Source: DATADD01 sp036258675 (lineage in GTDB: Bacteria > Actinomycetota > CADDZG01 > WHSQ01). Taken from it: a stretch of 23,613 bases of DNA. The stretch's first letter is position 1; each line of letters starts with the position of its first letter. Shown here piece by piece: positions 1 to 7,223 of the stretch. The DNA lies in NCBI GenBank assembly GCA_036258675.1, contig DATADD010000035.1:1-23613 (forward strand). Direction: 5' to 3'. The position numbers and the translations under genes were made by a program. A model generated the notes under the pieces. That model saw only the letters and a list, made by a program, of their open reading frames with translations. It was not told the origin of the DNA and did not search any database.

Positions 1-37
1 GCACCGCCCGGGCGGGGGCCTCGTCAACGATGGCGCT

Positions 38-490
38 CTAGCTGGCGGTCCGGGCCGGCGGGTCTTCTCGAGGTGGGTTCGCGAAGCGATCGAGGACTTC
101 ACGGTCGGTCGCGTGCGTCAGGCAGCTGCCGGCCTCGTCGAGGGAGACCCAGCGCAGGTCGTCGACCTCGTCGCCGGGGGCGAAGCTGCCGCCGTCGACC
201 TCCATCGCCCAGAAACTCACGACCTTGGGCCTCGTCGTCCCGCCGGAGGTCCTGAGGTATCGCACGGCCCCGAGGGAGCGCCCCGGACGTCCTGTGTGCC
301 CCGTCTCCTCCTCGACCTCGCGCAGGGCGGCCTCGAGGTCCGTCTCGCCCGACGCGAGCTTGCCCTTGGGCAGGCTCCAGTCGTCGTAGCGGGGCCGGTG
401 GACGATGGCGACCTCGACTCCCCCGGAGCCGTCCCGGGCGGCGCGCCGATACAGCAGACCGCCTGCCGCCCGGATCTCTCCCTCGTTCAC
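38..490 (-). CDS. NUDIX hydrolase (MutT-like), 150 aa
   Basis: A single-domain NUDIX hydrolase, a family that cleaves nucleoside-diphosphate-linked substrates such as 8-oxo-dGTP or dinucleoside polyphosphates using Mg2+. The NUDIX box is complete (GKLASGETDLEAALREVEEE followed by TG, fitting G-x5-E-x7-REUxEExGU). It is preceded by the typical YDDWSLPKGK entry. There is no C-terminal histidine phosphatase domain as in mycobacterial MutT1, so the exact substrate cannot be read. The reading frame stays open far upstream, antisense-like through the neighbouring transporter gene. I place the start at the GTG giving VNEGEIRAAGG, because it immediately precedes the conserved first beta strand and has a purine-rich gggaga stretch upstream. 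It lies 62 bp downstream of the CDF transporter on the same strand and may share its transcript. Confidence 0.9.
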   Translation of the reverse strand: MNEGEIRAAGGLLYRRAARDGSGGVEVAIVHRPRYDDWSLPKGKLASGETDLEAALREVEEETGHTGRPGRSLGAVRYLRTSGGTTRPKVVSFWAMEVDGGSFAPGDEVDDLRWVSLDEAGSCLTHATDREVLDRFANPPREDPPARTAS

Positions 491-552
491 GTCGAGAGGC
501 TCTCCCGCTCGTCTCGAGGCGGCCGCATGACGTTCACCGGGGGCACGACGGA

Positions 553-1446
553 TCAGGAGGCGGGCTCGCACGCGTGGCACTCGAGCTCGAGGGTCGCGTG
601 CCGGATGCCGTAGCGGCGCGCCAGCTCCGCCTTGAGCCTGTCGCCGTGCTCCTGGGCCTCGTGCAGGGTCGTGTCGCCCCCGAGGACCACGTGGGCGGAC
701 AACGCCGGCGTCTCCGACGCGATGTTCCACACGTGGAGATGGTGCACGTCCTCCACCGACGGGTCGGAGCGCAACGCGTCCTCGAGCTCGCGCGCGTCCA
801 GATCGCGGGGCGCGCCCTCGAGCAGGATGTGCACGGTGTCGCGCAGGAGCCTCCATGCCGACCACAGGATGAGCGCGCCGATGCCGAGCGACACCACGGG
901 GTCGGCCCACTCCGCACCCCACAGCACGACCGCGACGCCCGCGACGATCGCGCCGAGCGAGCCGGCCGCGTCGGCGGACATGTGCGCGACCGCGCCCCGC
1001 ATGTTGAGGCTCGCCCCGGCGGTGCGCGCGAGGAGCCACGCGCTCGCCGCGTTGACCCCGAGGCCGACCACGCCGACGAGCACGACCCCGGCGCCGCGCA
1101 CCTCCTCCGGCGCGCCGATGCGGCGGACGGCCTCCCACCCGATGAACAGCGCGAGGGCCGCGAGCAGCGTGCCGTTCGCGAGCGCGCCGAGGATCTCGAC
1201 GCGCATGAGCCCGTAGGTGTGGCGCACCGAAGCCGGACGCTCCATGAGGGACTGCGCCGCGAGGGCGATGCCGAGCGCGAGGACGTCGGAGGCGAGGTGG
1301 GCCGCGTCGGCCAGGAGGGCCAACGAGCCGAACGCGAGGCCACCCCCGACCTCGACCACGAGCAGCGCGCCGTTGGCGGCGAGCGCGAGGGACAGGGCGC
1401 GCCGGCGCCGGATGCCCAGGGTCGTGTCGTGGCGGTGGTCGCTCAT
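553..1446 (-). CDS. Cation diffusion facilitator (CDF) family metal efflux transporter, 297 aa
   Basis: A proton-coupled exporter of divalent metal ions (Zn, Co, Cd or similar) in the cytoplasmic membrane. Six hydrophobic helices can be seen. The two metal-binding motifs are intact: DAAHLASD in TM2 (H50 and D54) and HMSAD in TM5 (H155 and D159). This HD-HD pattern is typical of zinc-type CDF proteins such as CzcD/ZitB. The C-terminal cytoplasmic ferredoxin-like domain is present (HHLHVWNI and the terminal HATLELE strand). There is no long His-rich loop between TM4 and TM5, only a short His-containing N terminus. The ATG start follows the preceding gene by 46 bp on the same strand. The metal cannot be assigned from sequence alone. 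Confidence 0.93.
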   Translation of the reverse strand: MSDHRHDTTLGIRRRRALSLALAANGALLVVEVGGGLAFGSLALLADAAHLASDVLALGIALAAQSLMERPASVRHTYGLMRVEILGALANGTLLAALALFIGWEAVRRIGAPEEVRGAGVVLVGVVGLGVNAASAWLLARTAGASLNMRGAVAHMSADAAGSLGAIVAGVAVVLWGAEWADPVVSLGIGALILWSAWRLLRDTVHILLEGAPRDLDARELEDALRSDPSVEDVHHLHVWNIASETPALSAHVVLGGDTTLHEAQEHGDRLKAELARRYGIRHATLELECHACEPAS

Positions 1447-1492
1447 GTCGTCCTCGGAGGCGGCGCCGCCCGCCGCGGCGCGCCGCTCCAGC

Positions 1493-2833
1493 TCATGTTC
1501 CCACCAGCAGCGCGATGCCGCCGACCGTGTAGAGGACCATCACGGCGAGCAAGGGATACTCCCCGCGCCGCTGCAACCCCGAAGGGAACACCTCCACGGC
1601 GCGGTCGTGAGCCGCGACGACCCCTGCGATGTGGCCGGCGACGATCGCCCCCACCTGCACGAGAGCCACGGCTCCCGGAGACAGCACGAAGTAGTCGATC
1701 GCCCACTCCGCGGTCCCGAACAGGTTCCAGCCGAGCGCCAGAGGGTCGGACGCCAGGATGTAGCCGAGCTGGCCCTGGAACAAGAGCAGCGAGAAGTAGT
1801 GCGCCACGGTGTAGCCGACCGCGATCGGCACGAGCGAGGGCAGAAAGAGCGTCCGCAGGGGCGCGCCGCCGGTGGGTCGCGCCCCGAGCCGCTCCGCGAC
1901 GCTCAGCGCGGCCGCGAACGTGATCGCTACGAACGCGACGCACGCGCACAGCCCCGCGGTCCCGAGCGCGAGGTCGGCCGCGCCCGAGACTGCGTCCGAC
2001 GCCCTCGTCCACCACGTCGTGCGCGCTATCCCGTCGAACGCGGTCGAGCCGAGCAGCACGCAGACGACGGCGAGGAGCCCCGGGTCCTCGCCGCGGCGCG
2101 CCAGCCCACGCAGCGGCGAGCGCAGAACGAGTACGCCGTCGGCGCGCCGCCCGAGCGGGGCCAGGCGCGCCACGAGGCTCGAGTAGACCTCGAAGCCGTC
2201 GGCGCGCTCGTACCAGCGAAGGCCGAAGACGTTCGCGCCTCCGATGTGCACGATCGTGTAGGCGCCGATGAACGCGATCACGACCAGTGGATCGCCCGGG
2301 TTGGGAAGCACGAGCTCGACCCAGACGAAGACCGCCAGAGATGCGGCCGCGGGCCAGTACCCGAGCGCGCGCGGATAGGCGCGGGGCGGCGCGTCGGGAT
2401 CCGCTCCCGAGGCGGCCCCGATCGCGCGCGAGATCGTGCGCAGCGGGTTGAGAACCCGCCATACCGGGCCGAGCAACAGCGACGACACGAGCAGCCCGAC
2501 CCACAGCCACACGAACAACCACGTCGGGACCGGGTTCGTGCCCGCGGTGCGCCCCCCGAACGCCGCCGCCACGACGGCGACCGCGAACAGCAGGAGGACC
2601 GCGCCCCGCAGCAGCGCACGCGCGGGGGTCGCCTCGAGCACGCGCTGGAGCCACGGGGGCAGGGGTCGTCCGGCGGGCCCCCGCGCCTCGGGCTCGAACG
2701 ACGAGGCCGACAGCGCGAGGAACGACGCGATCACGGCCGTCGCCGCGGCGAGGAGGGCCAGAGGCAGGGGGACCGGCAGGTCCGACCTGCCCCCGAGACC
2801 ATGGGCGAGCTGTGGGAGGGCCGTGAGCGTCAC
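1493..2833 (-). CDS. Polytopic membrane protein, 'fenitrothion hydrolase'-labelled family, 446 aa
   Basis: An integral membrane protein with about ten hydrophobic segments spread over the whole length. It begins with a motif (LAHGLGGRSDLPVPLPL) that I associate with actinobacterial proteins commonly labelled fenitrothion hydrolase. That label is not, to my knowledge, a tested function for this family, and no hydrolase active site is obvious. Conserved-looking features are GPVWRVLNPLRT, GYWPAAASL, WYERADGFEVYS and LLGSTAFDGIART. Histidines lie near membrane segments (for example VAHYFSLLLFQGQLG). The GTG start overlaps the TGA of the upstream lipoprotein-like gene by four bases (GTGA), which argues strongly for this start and for translational coupling. 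It sits between an envelope protein and a metal exporter, so a metal-related membrane role is possible, but this is inference only. Confidence 0.75.
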   Translation of the reverse strand: MTLTALPQLAHGLGGRSDLPVPLPLALLAAATAVIASFLALSASSFEPEARGPAGRPLPPWLQRVLEATPARALLRGAVLLLFAVAVVAAAFGGRTAGTNPVPTWLFVWLWVGLLVSSLLLGPVWRVLNPLRTISRAIGAASGADPDAPPRAYPRALGYWPAAASLAVFVWVELVLPNPGDPLVVIAFIGAYTIVHIGGANVFGLRWYERADGFEVYSSLVARLAPLGRRADGVLVLRSPLRGLARRGEDPGLLAVVCVLLGSTAFDGIARTTWWTRASDAVSGAADLALGTAGLCACVAFVAITFAAALSVAERLGARPTGGAPLRTLFLPSLVPIAVGYTVAHYFSLLLFQGQLGYILASDPLALGWNLFGTAEWAIDYFVLSPGAVALVQVGAIVAGHIAGVVAAHDRAVEVFPSGLQRRGEYPLLAVMVLYTVGGIALLVGT

Positions 2834-3195
2834 GCGTCTCTGATCGAGAGCGCGTAAAGCTTCGTCCCCCTCTGCTCCAGCTCGACGCGCACGGGGGCGG
2901 CGCTGACCCTGTGGCTCTGGAGGTGGCCGATGGGAAAGCCGTAGTCGATCGTCGCATCGACGAACACTTCGTAGGCGTTGCTGCCGTCCTTGAGGGTGAA
3001 GCTCTCGATCTCGGTCAGCGAACGGCCATCGATCTCGGTCACGACCCCGGTGACGACCCGCGGAGGGCCCTCGCGCTCGTCGGAGCACGCGACCGGCCCG
3101 GCGAGCACGACCAGGGCCGCGACCAGCCACGTCCCGGCGCGCGCCCCCGCGCGCAGCTCAGCCTCCTCCGAGGACTGCGGCGAGCGCGGCCGCAC
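2830..3195 (-). CDS. Small secreted or lipoprotein-like protein, 121 aa
   Basis: An unnamed small envelope protein. A hydrophobic stretch (TWLVAALVVLAGPVAC, residues 22-37) ends in a cysteine at 37 and looks like a lipoprotein signal. However, the -3 position is proline rather than Leu/Val/Ile, so the lipobox is imperfect. The mature part starts VVTGVVTEIDGRSLTEIESF and reads as one small beta-rich domain with the sequence GFPIGHLQSHRVS near its end. I know similar unnamed proteins only from actinobacteria and cannot give a function. The ATG used here overlaps the upstream gene by 38 bp, and a later start is possible but no good ATG/GTG lies before the signal. Its stop overlaps the start of the 446-residue membrane protein (GTGA), so the two are probably made together. 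Confidence 0.7.
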   Translation of the reverse strand: MRPRSPQSSEEAELRAGARAGTWLVAALVVLAGPVACSDEREGPPRVVTGVVTEIDGRSLTEIESFTLKDGSNAYEVFVDATIDYGFPIGHLQSHRVSAAPVRVELEQRGTKLYALSIRDA

Positions 3196-3751
3196 CCAGC
3201 AGAACGGCCATCGCCTGGGATCGCGGGGACACGCCTCGCCAGCCCACCCGCCTCAGGTGCGGCGAGGCGCCCGCGAGGGCGGCGCCGAGCACCGACGCGG
3301 CGAGCTCGAAGAAGGCGGTGACGAGGTCGGAGGCGGCAACCGCCTCGGGGACCCACGGCTCGGGGCCGACGGGCAGCCCCGCGGTCCGAGACAGCAGCCA
3401 TATCCCCGCGATCGCCGCGTTGCCCCACACGGCCGCGCGCAGGACCCGCGCGGACGGACGTGTGAGAAGGCTCAGCCCCCACGCGCCCTGCGCGGCGGCG
3501 AACACGACGAAGGCGGCGCCGAAGAGAGCGTCTTCGCGCGCGGATGCCGGGATCAGGAGGGCGTGCACCGCGGCCGCTCCCAGCGTCAGCGCGGCGACCG
3601 CGAACAACGCCTCCCGCTCCGGCGCGTCCGAAGTCCGCGGCGACCGCCGGGCGCGCAGCCACGCGAGCACCCCGATCGTGACGAGCGCGAGCAGCCCCAC
3701 CCACAGCAGGGGAGGACCGACGGTCGGGGAGGGATCGTGCGCGAGGGGCAT
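3158..3751 (-). CDS. Six-helix membrane protein of unknown function, 197 aa
   Basis: Six hydrophobic segments are visible at about residues 14-32, 48-66, 76-97, 103-121, 141-161 and 178-194. A single histidine (H63, in AAAVHALLIP) lies in the second helix. Further features are Q88 in AAAQGAW, the loop SRTAGLPVGPEPWVPEAV and acidic residues D142 and E149 in the fifth helix. This arrangement is one I associate with unnamed actinobacterial membrane proteins. Polar residues inside the membrane could bind a metal or haem, but that is speculation. The ATG start lies 8 bp after the asd stop, and the gene end overlaps the next gene by 38 bp. It therefore probably belongs to the same transcript as asd upstream and the lipoprotein-like and 446-residue proteins downstream. 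Confidence 0.75.
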   Translation of the reverse strand: MPLAHDPSPTVGPPLLWVGLLALVTIGVLAWLRARRSPRTSDAPEREALFAVAALTLGAAAVHALLIPASAREDALFGAAFVVFAAAQGAWGLSLLTRPSARVLRAAVWGNAAIAGIWLLSRTAGLPVGPEPWVPEAVAASDLVTAFFELAASVLGAALAGASPHLRRVGWRGVSPRSQAMAVLLGAAALAAVLGGG

Positions 3752-3759
3752 GGGGACGG

Positions 3760-4785
3760 CTAGAGAAGCAGCTCCGCGATCTGCACGGTGTTGAGGGCGG
3801 CGCCCTTGCGCAGGTTGTCCGCGACGCAGAACATCTGCAGCGCACGAGGGTCGAAGAGGTCGGCCCGGACGCGCCCGACGAAGCATGGATCGCGGCCGGC
3901 CGCCTCCAGGGGGGTCGGCAGGTCGCCGGCGGCGGGGTCGTCCGTGACGGCCACGCCCGGCGCGCCGCGCAGGATCGTCACCGCCTCCTCCGGGGAGATG
4001 TCGCGCCCGAACGAGGCGTGGACCGCGACGCCGTGGCCGGTCACCACGGGGACGCGCACGCACGTCGCGCTGACGGGGAGCTCGGGGAGGTCGAGGATCT
4101 TGCGCGTCTCGTAGCAGAGTTTGAGCTCCTCGCTCGTGTAACCGGCCTCCTTGACCGAGCCGCACCGCGGCACGACGTTCAGCGCGATCGGGTGCCCGAA
4201 CACCTCCCCGCCCTCGAGGAGATCGCGCGCCGTCCCCCGGCGCACCGCCTCGGGGTCCTTGACCGCGATCTCGGTCTGCTCCCACAGCTCGTCCACGCCC
4301 TGCCTGCCCGCGCCGGAGACCGCCTGGTACGAGGACAGCACGAGGCGCTCGAGAGAGGCGCGCGCGTGCAGCGCCGCAACCGGCACCACCATCGCCAGCG
4401 TCGTGCAGTTGGGGCTCGCCACGATCCCTCGGGCCCGGTGCTGTACGGCCTCCGGGTTGATCTCGGGCACGACCAGCGGCACGTCGGGGTCGAGACGCCA
4501 CGCGGCCGAGTTGTCCACGACGACGGCTCCCGCCTTCGCCGCCACGGGAGCCCACGCGCGCGCGACGTCGTCGGGAACGTCGAAGAGGGCGACGTCCGCG
4601 CCCTCGAACACGCTCGCGTCGAGCTCGGCGACGGTCACCGTGTCGCCGCCGAATGCGAGCCGGCGCCCCGCCGAGCGCGCCGACGCGACCGGGACGAGCT
4701 CGGACACGGGGAACGCGCGCTCCTCGAGGATGCCGAGGATGGCGCCCCCGACCGCGCCGGTCGCCCCCACGACGACGAGCTTCAC
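3760..4785 (-). CDS. asd: Aspartate-semialdehyde dehydrogenase, 341 aa
   Basis: Converts aspartyl-4-phosphate plus NADPH to aspartate semialdehyde, the second step to lysine, threonine, methionine and diaminopimelate. The N-terminal dinucleotide fold is clear (VVVGATGAVGG). The catalytic cysteine lies in SPNCTT (C127), and the later RVPVVTGHGVAVHASF segment holds the expected active-site histidine region. Length is normal for the family. The start is GTG and overlaps the lysC stop by four bases (GTGA), so the two consecutive pathway enzymes are translationally coupled. One oddity is that the loop normally reading FSAGGSxS is FDVPDDVAR here (about residues 68-76), a marked change near the cofactor or phosphate site. 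The rest of the catalytic machinery looks intact, so I still call it functional. Confidence 0.96.
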   Translation of the reverse strand: MKLVVVGATGAVGGAILGILEERAFPVSELVPVASARSAGRRLAFGGDTVTVAELDASVFEGADVALFDVPDDVARAWAPVAAKAGAVVVDNSAAWRLDPDVPLVVPEINPEAVQHRARGIVASPNCTTLAMVVPVAALHARASLERLVLSSYQAVSGAGRQGVDELWEQTEIAVKDPEAVRRGTARDLLEGGEVFGHPIALNVVPRCGSVKEAGYTSEELKLCYETRKILDLPELPVSATCVRVPVVTGHGVAVHASFGRDISPEEAVTILRGAPGVAVTDDPAAGDLPTPLEAAGRDPCFVGRVRADLFDPRALQMFCVADNLRKGAALNTVQIAELLL

Positions 4786-6080
4786 CGGAGCCCCCTGTCG
4801 GCGTCGGGCCGCAGCGCGCGCAGCTGGCCCGTCGCGGTCTCGGGATGCTGTTCCCTCAGCACCGCGCCCTCGGAGAGGCGGAAGCGATCGTGGATCGCCG
4901 CGACCGCGCGCGCCATCTCCGACTCGTGCACGACACAGGAGATGCGGATCGACGACGTCGAGATGATGTCGATGTTGATGTTCGCCTCGGCGAGGGCGTC
5001 GAACATGTCAGCCGCAACGCCGGGATGGCTCTTCATCCCCGCGCCGACGAGCGACACCTTCGCCACATCCGCATCCGTTTCGACGCTCGCGGCGCCGACC
5101 TCGGCGGCGGTGGCGCGCAGCACACCCTCGGCGCGCCGCAGCTCGTTCTTGGGCAGAGTGAAGGAGATGTCCGTGCGGCCGCCCTCCGACGCGCTCTGCA
5201 CGATCATGTCCACGCTGATGCCCTCCTCGGCCAGGGGGCGGAAGACGCGCGCCGCGACGCCGGGCCGGTCGGGCACGCGCACCAACGTGACCTTCGCCTC
5301 GGACGTGTCCTGCGCGATGCCCGAGATGATCGCTTGCTCCATGCGAACGTCTTCCTCTCTTATCCATGTGCCCTCGTCGTCGGAGAACGTCGAGCGCACA
5401 TGGAGCAGAACGTCGTGGTTGCGAGCGTATTCGACGGAGCGCAGCATGAGGACCTTCGCGCCGCTCGCCGACAGCTCGAGCATCTCCTCGTAGGAGACCG
5501 CGTGCAGGAGGCGAGCGGCGGGAACGAGACGGGGATCGGCGGTGTAGACGCCCTTCACGTCGGTGTAGATCTCGCACACGTCGGCCCCGAGCGCGGCCGC
5601 CAGCGCGACCGCCGTCGTATCCGATCCGCCCCGACCCAAGGTCGTCACGTCGAGGTCTGTCGACACGCGCTGGATCCCGGCCACGATCACGACCTTGCCC
5701 GCGTCAAGAGCCTCGAGCACGCGGCGCGCCCGCACGTCGACGATGCGCGCGCGGCCGTGCGAGGTGTCGGTGACGATGCCCGCCTGCGACCCCGTCAGCG
5801 AGATCGCCTCGCGCCCGAGCTCGATGATCGCCATCGACAGCAGCGCCATGGAGATGCGCTCGCCCGCCGTCAGCAGCATGTCGAGCTCGCGCCCGCGCGG
5901 CGCGGGCGAGATCTGCGCCGCGAGCTCGAGGAGCTCGTCGGTGGAGTCGCCCATGGCGGAGACGACGACGCAGACCCTCTGGCCGGAGTCCACGGTGGAG
6001 ACGACGCGGCGCGCCACGTCCCGGATGCGCTGTGCGTCGCCGACGGACGTCCCGCCGTACTTCTGCACCACCAGAGCCAT
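4782..6080 (-). CDS. lysC: Aspartate kinase with tandem ACT domains, 432 aa
   Basis: Phosphorylates aspartate to open the aspartate amino-acid family. The kinase domain has the N-terminal signature VQKYGGTSVG, the SLTGSQAGI segment and the nucleotide-binding TTLGRGGSDTTAVALAAAL. The C terminus from about residue 265 carries two ACT domains (VTLVRVPDRPGVAARVF and VSLVGAGMKSHPGVAADMF), the usual site of lysine or threonine feedback inhibition. I start at the ATG giving MALVVQKYGG, since this matches family N termini. A GTG one codon earlier (6083) is equally open. An internal alpha/beta two-start arrangement is possible in this family, but no clear internal site was identified. The loop usually written AGFQG reads AGIQR (136-138). 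The gene overlaps asd by four bases and follows recR after a 198-bp repeat-rich gap. Confidence 0.96.
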   Translation of the reverse strand: MALVVQKYGGTSVGDAQRIRDVARRVVSTVDSGQRVCVVVSAMGDSTDELLELAAQISPAPRGRELDMLLTAGERISMALLSMAIIELGREAISLTGSQAGIVTDTSHGRARIVDVRARRVLEALDAGKVVIVAGIQRVSTDLDVTTLGRGGSDTTAVALAAALGADVCEIYTDVKGVYTADPRLVPAARLLHAVSYEEMLELSASGAKVLMLRSVEYARNHDVLLHVRSTFSDDEGTWIREEDVRMEQAIISGIAQDTSEAKVTLVRVPDRPGVAARVFRPLAEEGISVDMIVQSASEGGRTDISFTLPKNELRRAEGVLRATAAEVGAASVETDADVAKVSLVGAGMKSHPGVAADMFDALAEANINIDIISTSSIRISCVVHESEMARAVAAIHDRFRLSEGAVLREQHPETATGQLRALRPDADRGLR

Positions 6081-6160
6081 CACTCGACGCTAACCCGGAT
6101 GAGGCGCGCCGGCCGGCGTCGCGCAGTCGCCGGTAAGCGGCGACGGCGGGGACAGGGCGC

Positions 6161-6250
6161 GCGAGCGAGGACGGGCACGCCGAGCGCCGAGCGAGTTCCC
6201 GCAGCGAGCGGAGCGAGCGAGGACTGTCTGAGCGAACGCCGGCGTGCCCG
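6161..6250. repeat. Intergenic purine-rich direct and inverted repeats between recR and lysC
   Basis: This noncoding stretch upstream of lysC contains the 12-mer gcgagcgaggac twice (6161-6172 and 6213-6224) and variants of gagcgagcg in between. It also contains an 11-bp perfect inverted repeat, cgggcacgccg at 6172-6182 and cggcgtgcccg at 6240-6250, so the region can fold into a long-armed hairpin. It has no convincing reading frame. It looks like a dispersed REP-like intergenic element rather than a riboswitch. A role as transcript attenuator or terminator between recR and lysC is possible but not shown. Confidence 0.5.
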
Positions 6251-6278
6251 CCCGCAGCGAAGCCTCATCGTGCTGAGG

Positions 6279-6893
6279 TCAGGCCCCTAAGGGCCGCCTC
6301 CCTTCAAGCGCCCGGCCGAGCGTGACCTCGTCCGCGTACTCCAGGTCTCCTCCCACCGGCAGGCCGCTGGCAAGACGTGTCACCTCGATGCCGAGGGGCG
6401 TCAGCAGGCGCCCGAGGTACATCGCGGTCGCCTCGCCCTCGATGTTGGGGTTGGTCGCCACGATCACCTCGCGCACCCGCGGCCGGTCGGGGGGGTTGTC
6501 GCGTATGCGCGCGAGCAGCTCGGCGATGCGCAGCTCCTCGGGTCCGATCCCCTCGATCGGGGAGATCGCGCCCTGGAGGACGTGGTAGAGGCCGCCGAAC
6601 TCGCGCGTCCTCTCGATGGCGACGATGTCGGGGGGCTCCTGAACGACGCAGATGAGCGCGGGGTCACGCCGGGGATCGCGACAGAACTCGCACACGTCCC
6701 CGTCGGAGACGTTGAAGCACTGCCGGCACAGGCTCACCTTCTCCTTGACCTCGACGATCGCGGCGGCGAGCTCCTTCGCCTGGGACGGAGTCACCTTGAG
6801 GAGGTGGAACGCGACCCGCTGCGCGCTCTTGGGGCCGATGCCGGGGAGGCGCGCCAGCTCGTCGATCAGCCGCTGGACGGGCTCGGCGTACAA
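6279..6893 (-). CDS. recR: Recombination mediator protein RecR, 204 aa
   Basis: RecR works with RecF/RecO to load RecA on gapped DNA. The order of domains is standard. A helix-hairpin-helix comes first (LARLPGIGPKSAQRVAFHLL, residues 13-32). A four-cysteine zinc finger follows (CRQCFNVSDGDVCEFC, residues 56-71). Then comes a Toprim domain (ICVVQEPPDIVAIERT, VIVATNPNIEGEATAMYL) and the C-terminal LASGLPVGGDLEYADEVTLGRAL. Length is typical. The start codon is TTG, directly abutting the TAG stop of ybaB (TAG-TTG). No ATG lies nearby, and MYAEPVQRLIDEL matches family N termini, so I keep TTG. A short GGCCC-CTAA-GGGCC hairpin sits at the 3' end across the last codons. Confidence 0.96.
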   Translation of the reverse strand: MYAEPVQRLIDELARLPGIGPKSAQRVAFHLLKVTPSQAKELAAAIVEVKEKVSLCRQCFNVSDGDVCEFCRDPRRDPALICVVQEPPDIVAIERTREFGGLYHVLQGAISPIEGIGPEELRIAELLARIRDNPPDRPRVREVIVATNPNIEGEATAMYLGRLLTPLGIEVTRLASGLPVGGDLEYADEVTLGRALEGRRPLGA

Positions 6894-7223
6894 CTACATG
6901 CCGGGGAGGCCGAGCCCGCCTCCCATGCCGGCGAGCGGCCCCATCGCCTCCGACTGCGCGTCGCGCGCCTTGTCGAGCGCATCGTTCACGGCCGCGGTCA
7001 CGGTGTCGCCGAGGAGCTCGATGTCGTCGGCATCGGGGGCGCCCTCGAACATGCCGGGGTCCACGGTCACGCGCACGACGCGCAGGTCGCCCGTGGCAAC
7101 CGCCGTGACCGCGCCGCCGCCGGCCGAGCCCTCGAACTCGACCTCGGCGAGCTCGGCCTGCGCCTTCTGCATCTCGGCCGCCATCTTCTGGGCTTCCTTC
7201 ATCATGCGCTGGATGTCCTTCAT
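6894..7223 (-). CDS. ybaB: YbaB/EbfC family nucleoid-associated protein, 109 aa
   Basis: A small DNA-binding dimer of the YbaB/EbfC family. Its consistent position between dnaX and recR is the main clue to a role in DNA replication or repair and nucleoid organisation. The N-terminal amphipathic helix (MKDIQRMMKEAQKMAAEMQK) is followed by the family core (FEGSAGGGAVTAVATGDLRVVRVTVDP) and a Gly/Met-rich C-terminal tail. A good ribosome site (gagggaggc) directly precedes the ATG. The ATG overlaps the dnaX stop (ATGA), and the recR start follows the ybaB stop with no gap. The three genes are thus translated as a unit. Confidence 0.95.
   Translation of the reverse strand: MKDIQRMMKEAQKMAAEMQKAQAELAEVEFEGSAGGGAVTAVATGDLRVVRVTVDPGMFEGAPDADDIELLGDTVTAAVNDALDKARDAQSEAMGPLAGMGGGLGLPGM

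Noticed and set aside
1..37. GC-rich palindrome-like ccgcccgggcgg at the left edge as a terminator
   Set aside because: No T tract follows and the neighbouring gene beyond the edge is not visible, so nothing can be concluded.
574..1923. Long plus-strand open frame opposite the CDF transporter
   Set aside because: It is Arg/Glu/His/Pro-rich with no recognisable motif and runs antisense to two well-supported membrane proteins, a typical effect of high GC.
6081..6278. Lysine riboswitch upstream of lysC
   Set aside because: The region is made of gagcgagcg-type repeats and shows none of the conserved lysine riboswitch core elements that I could recognise.
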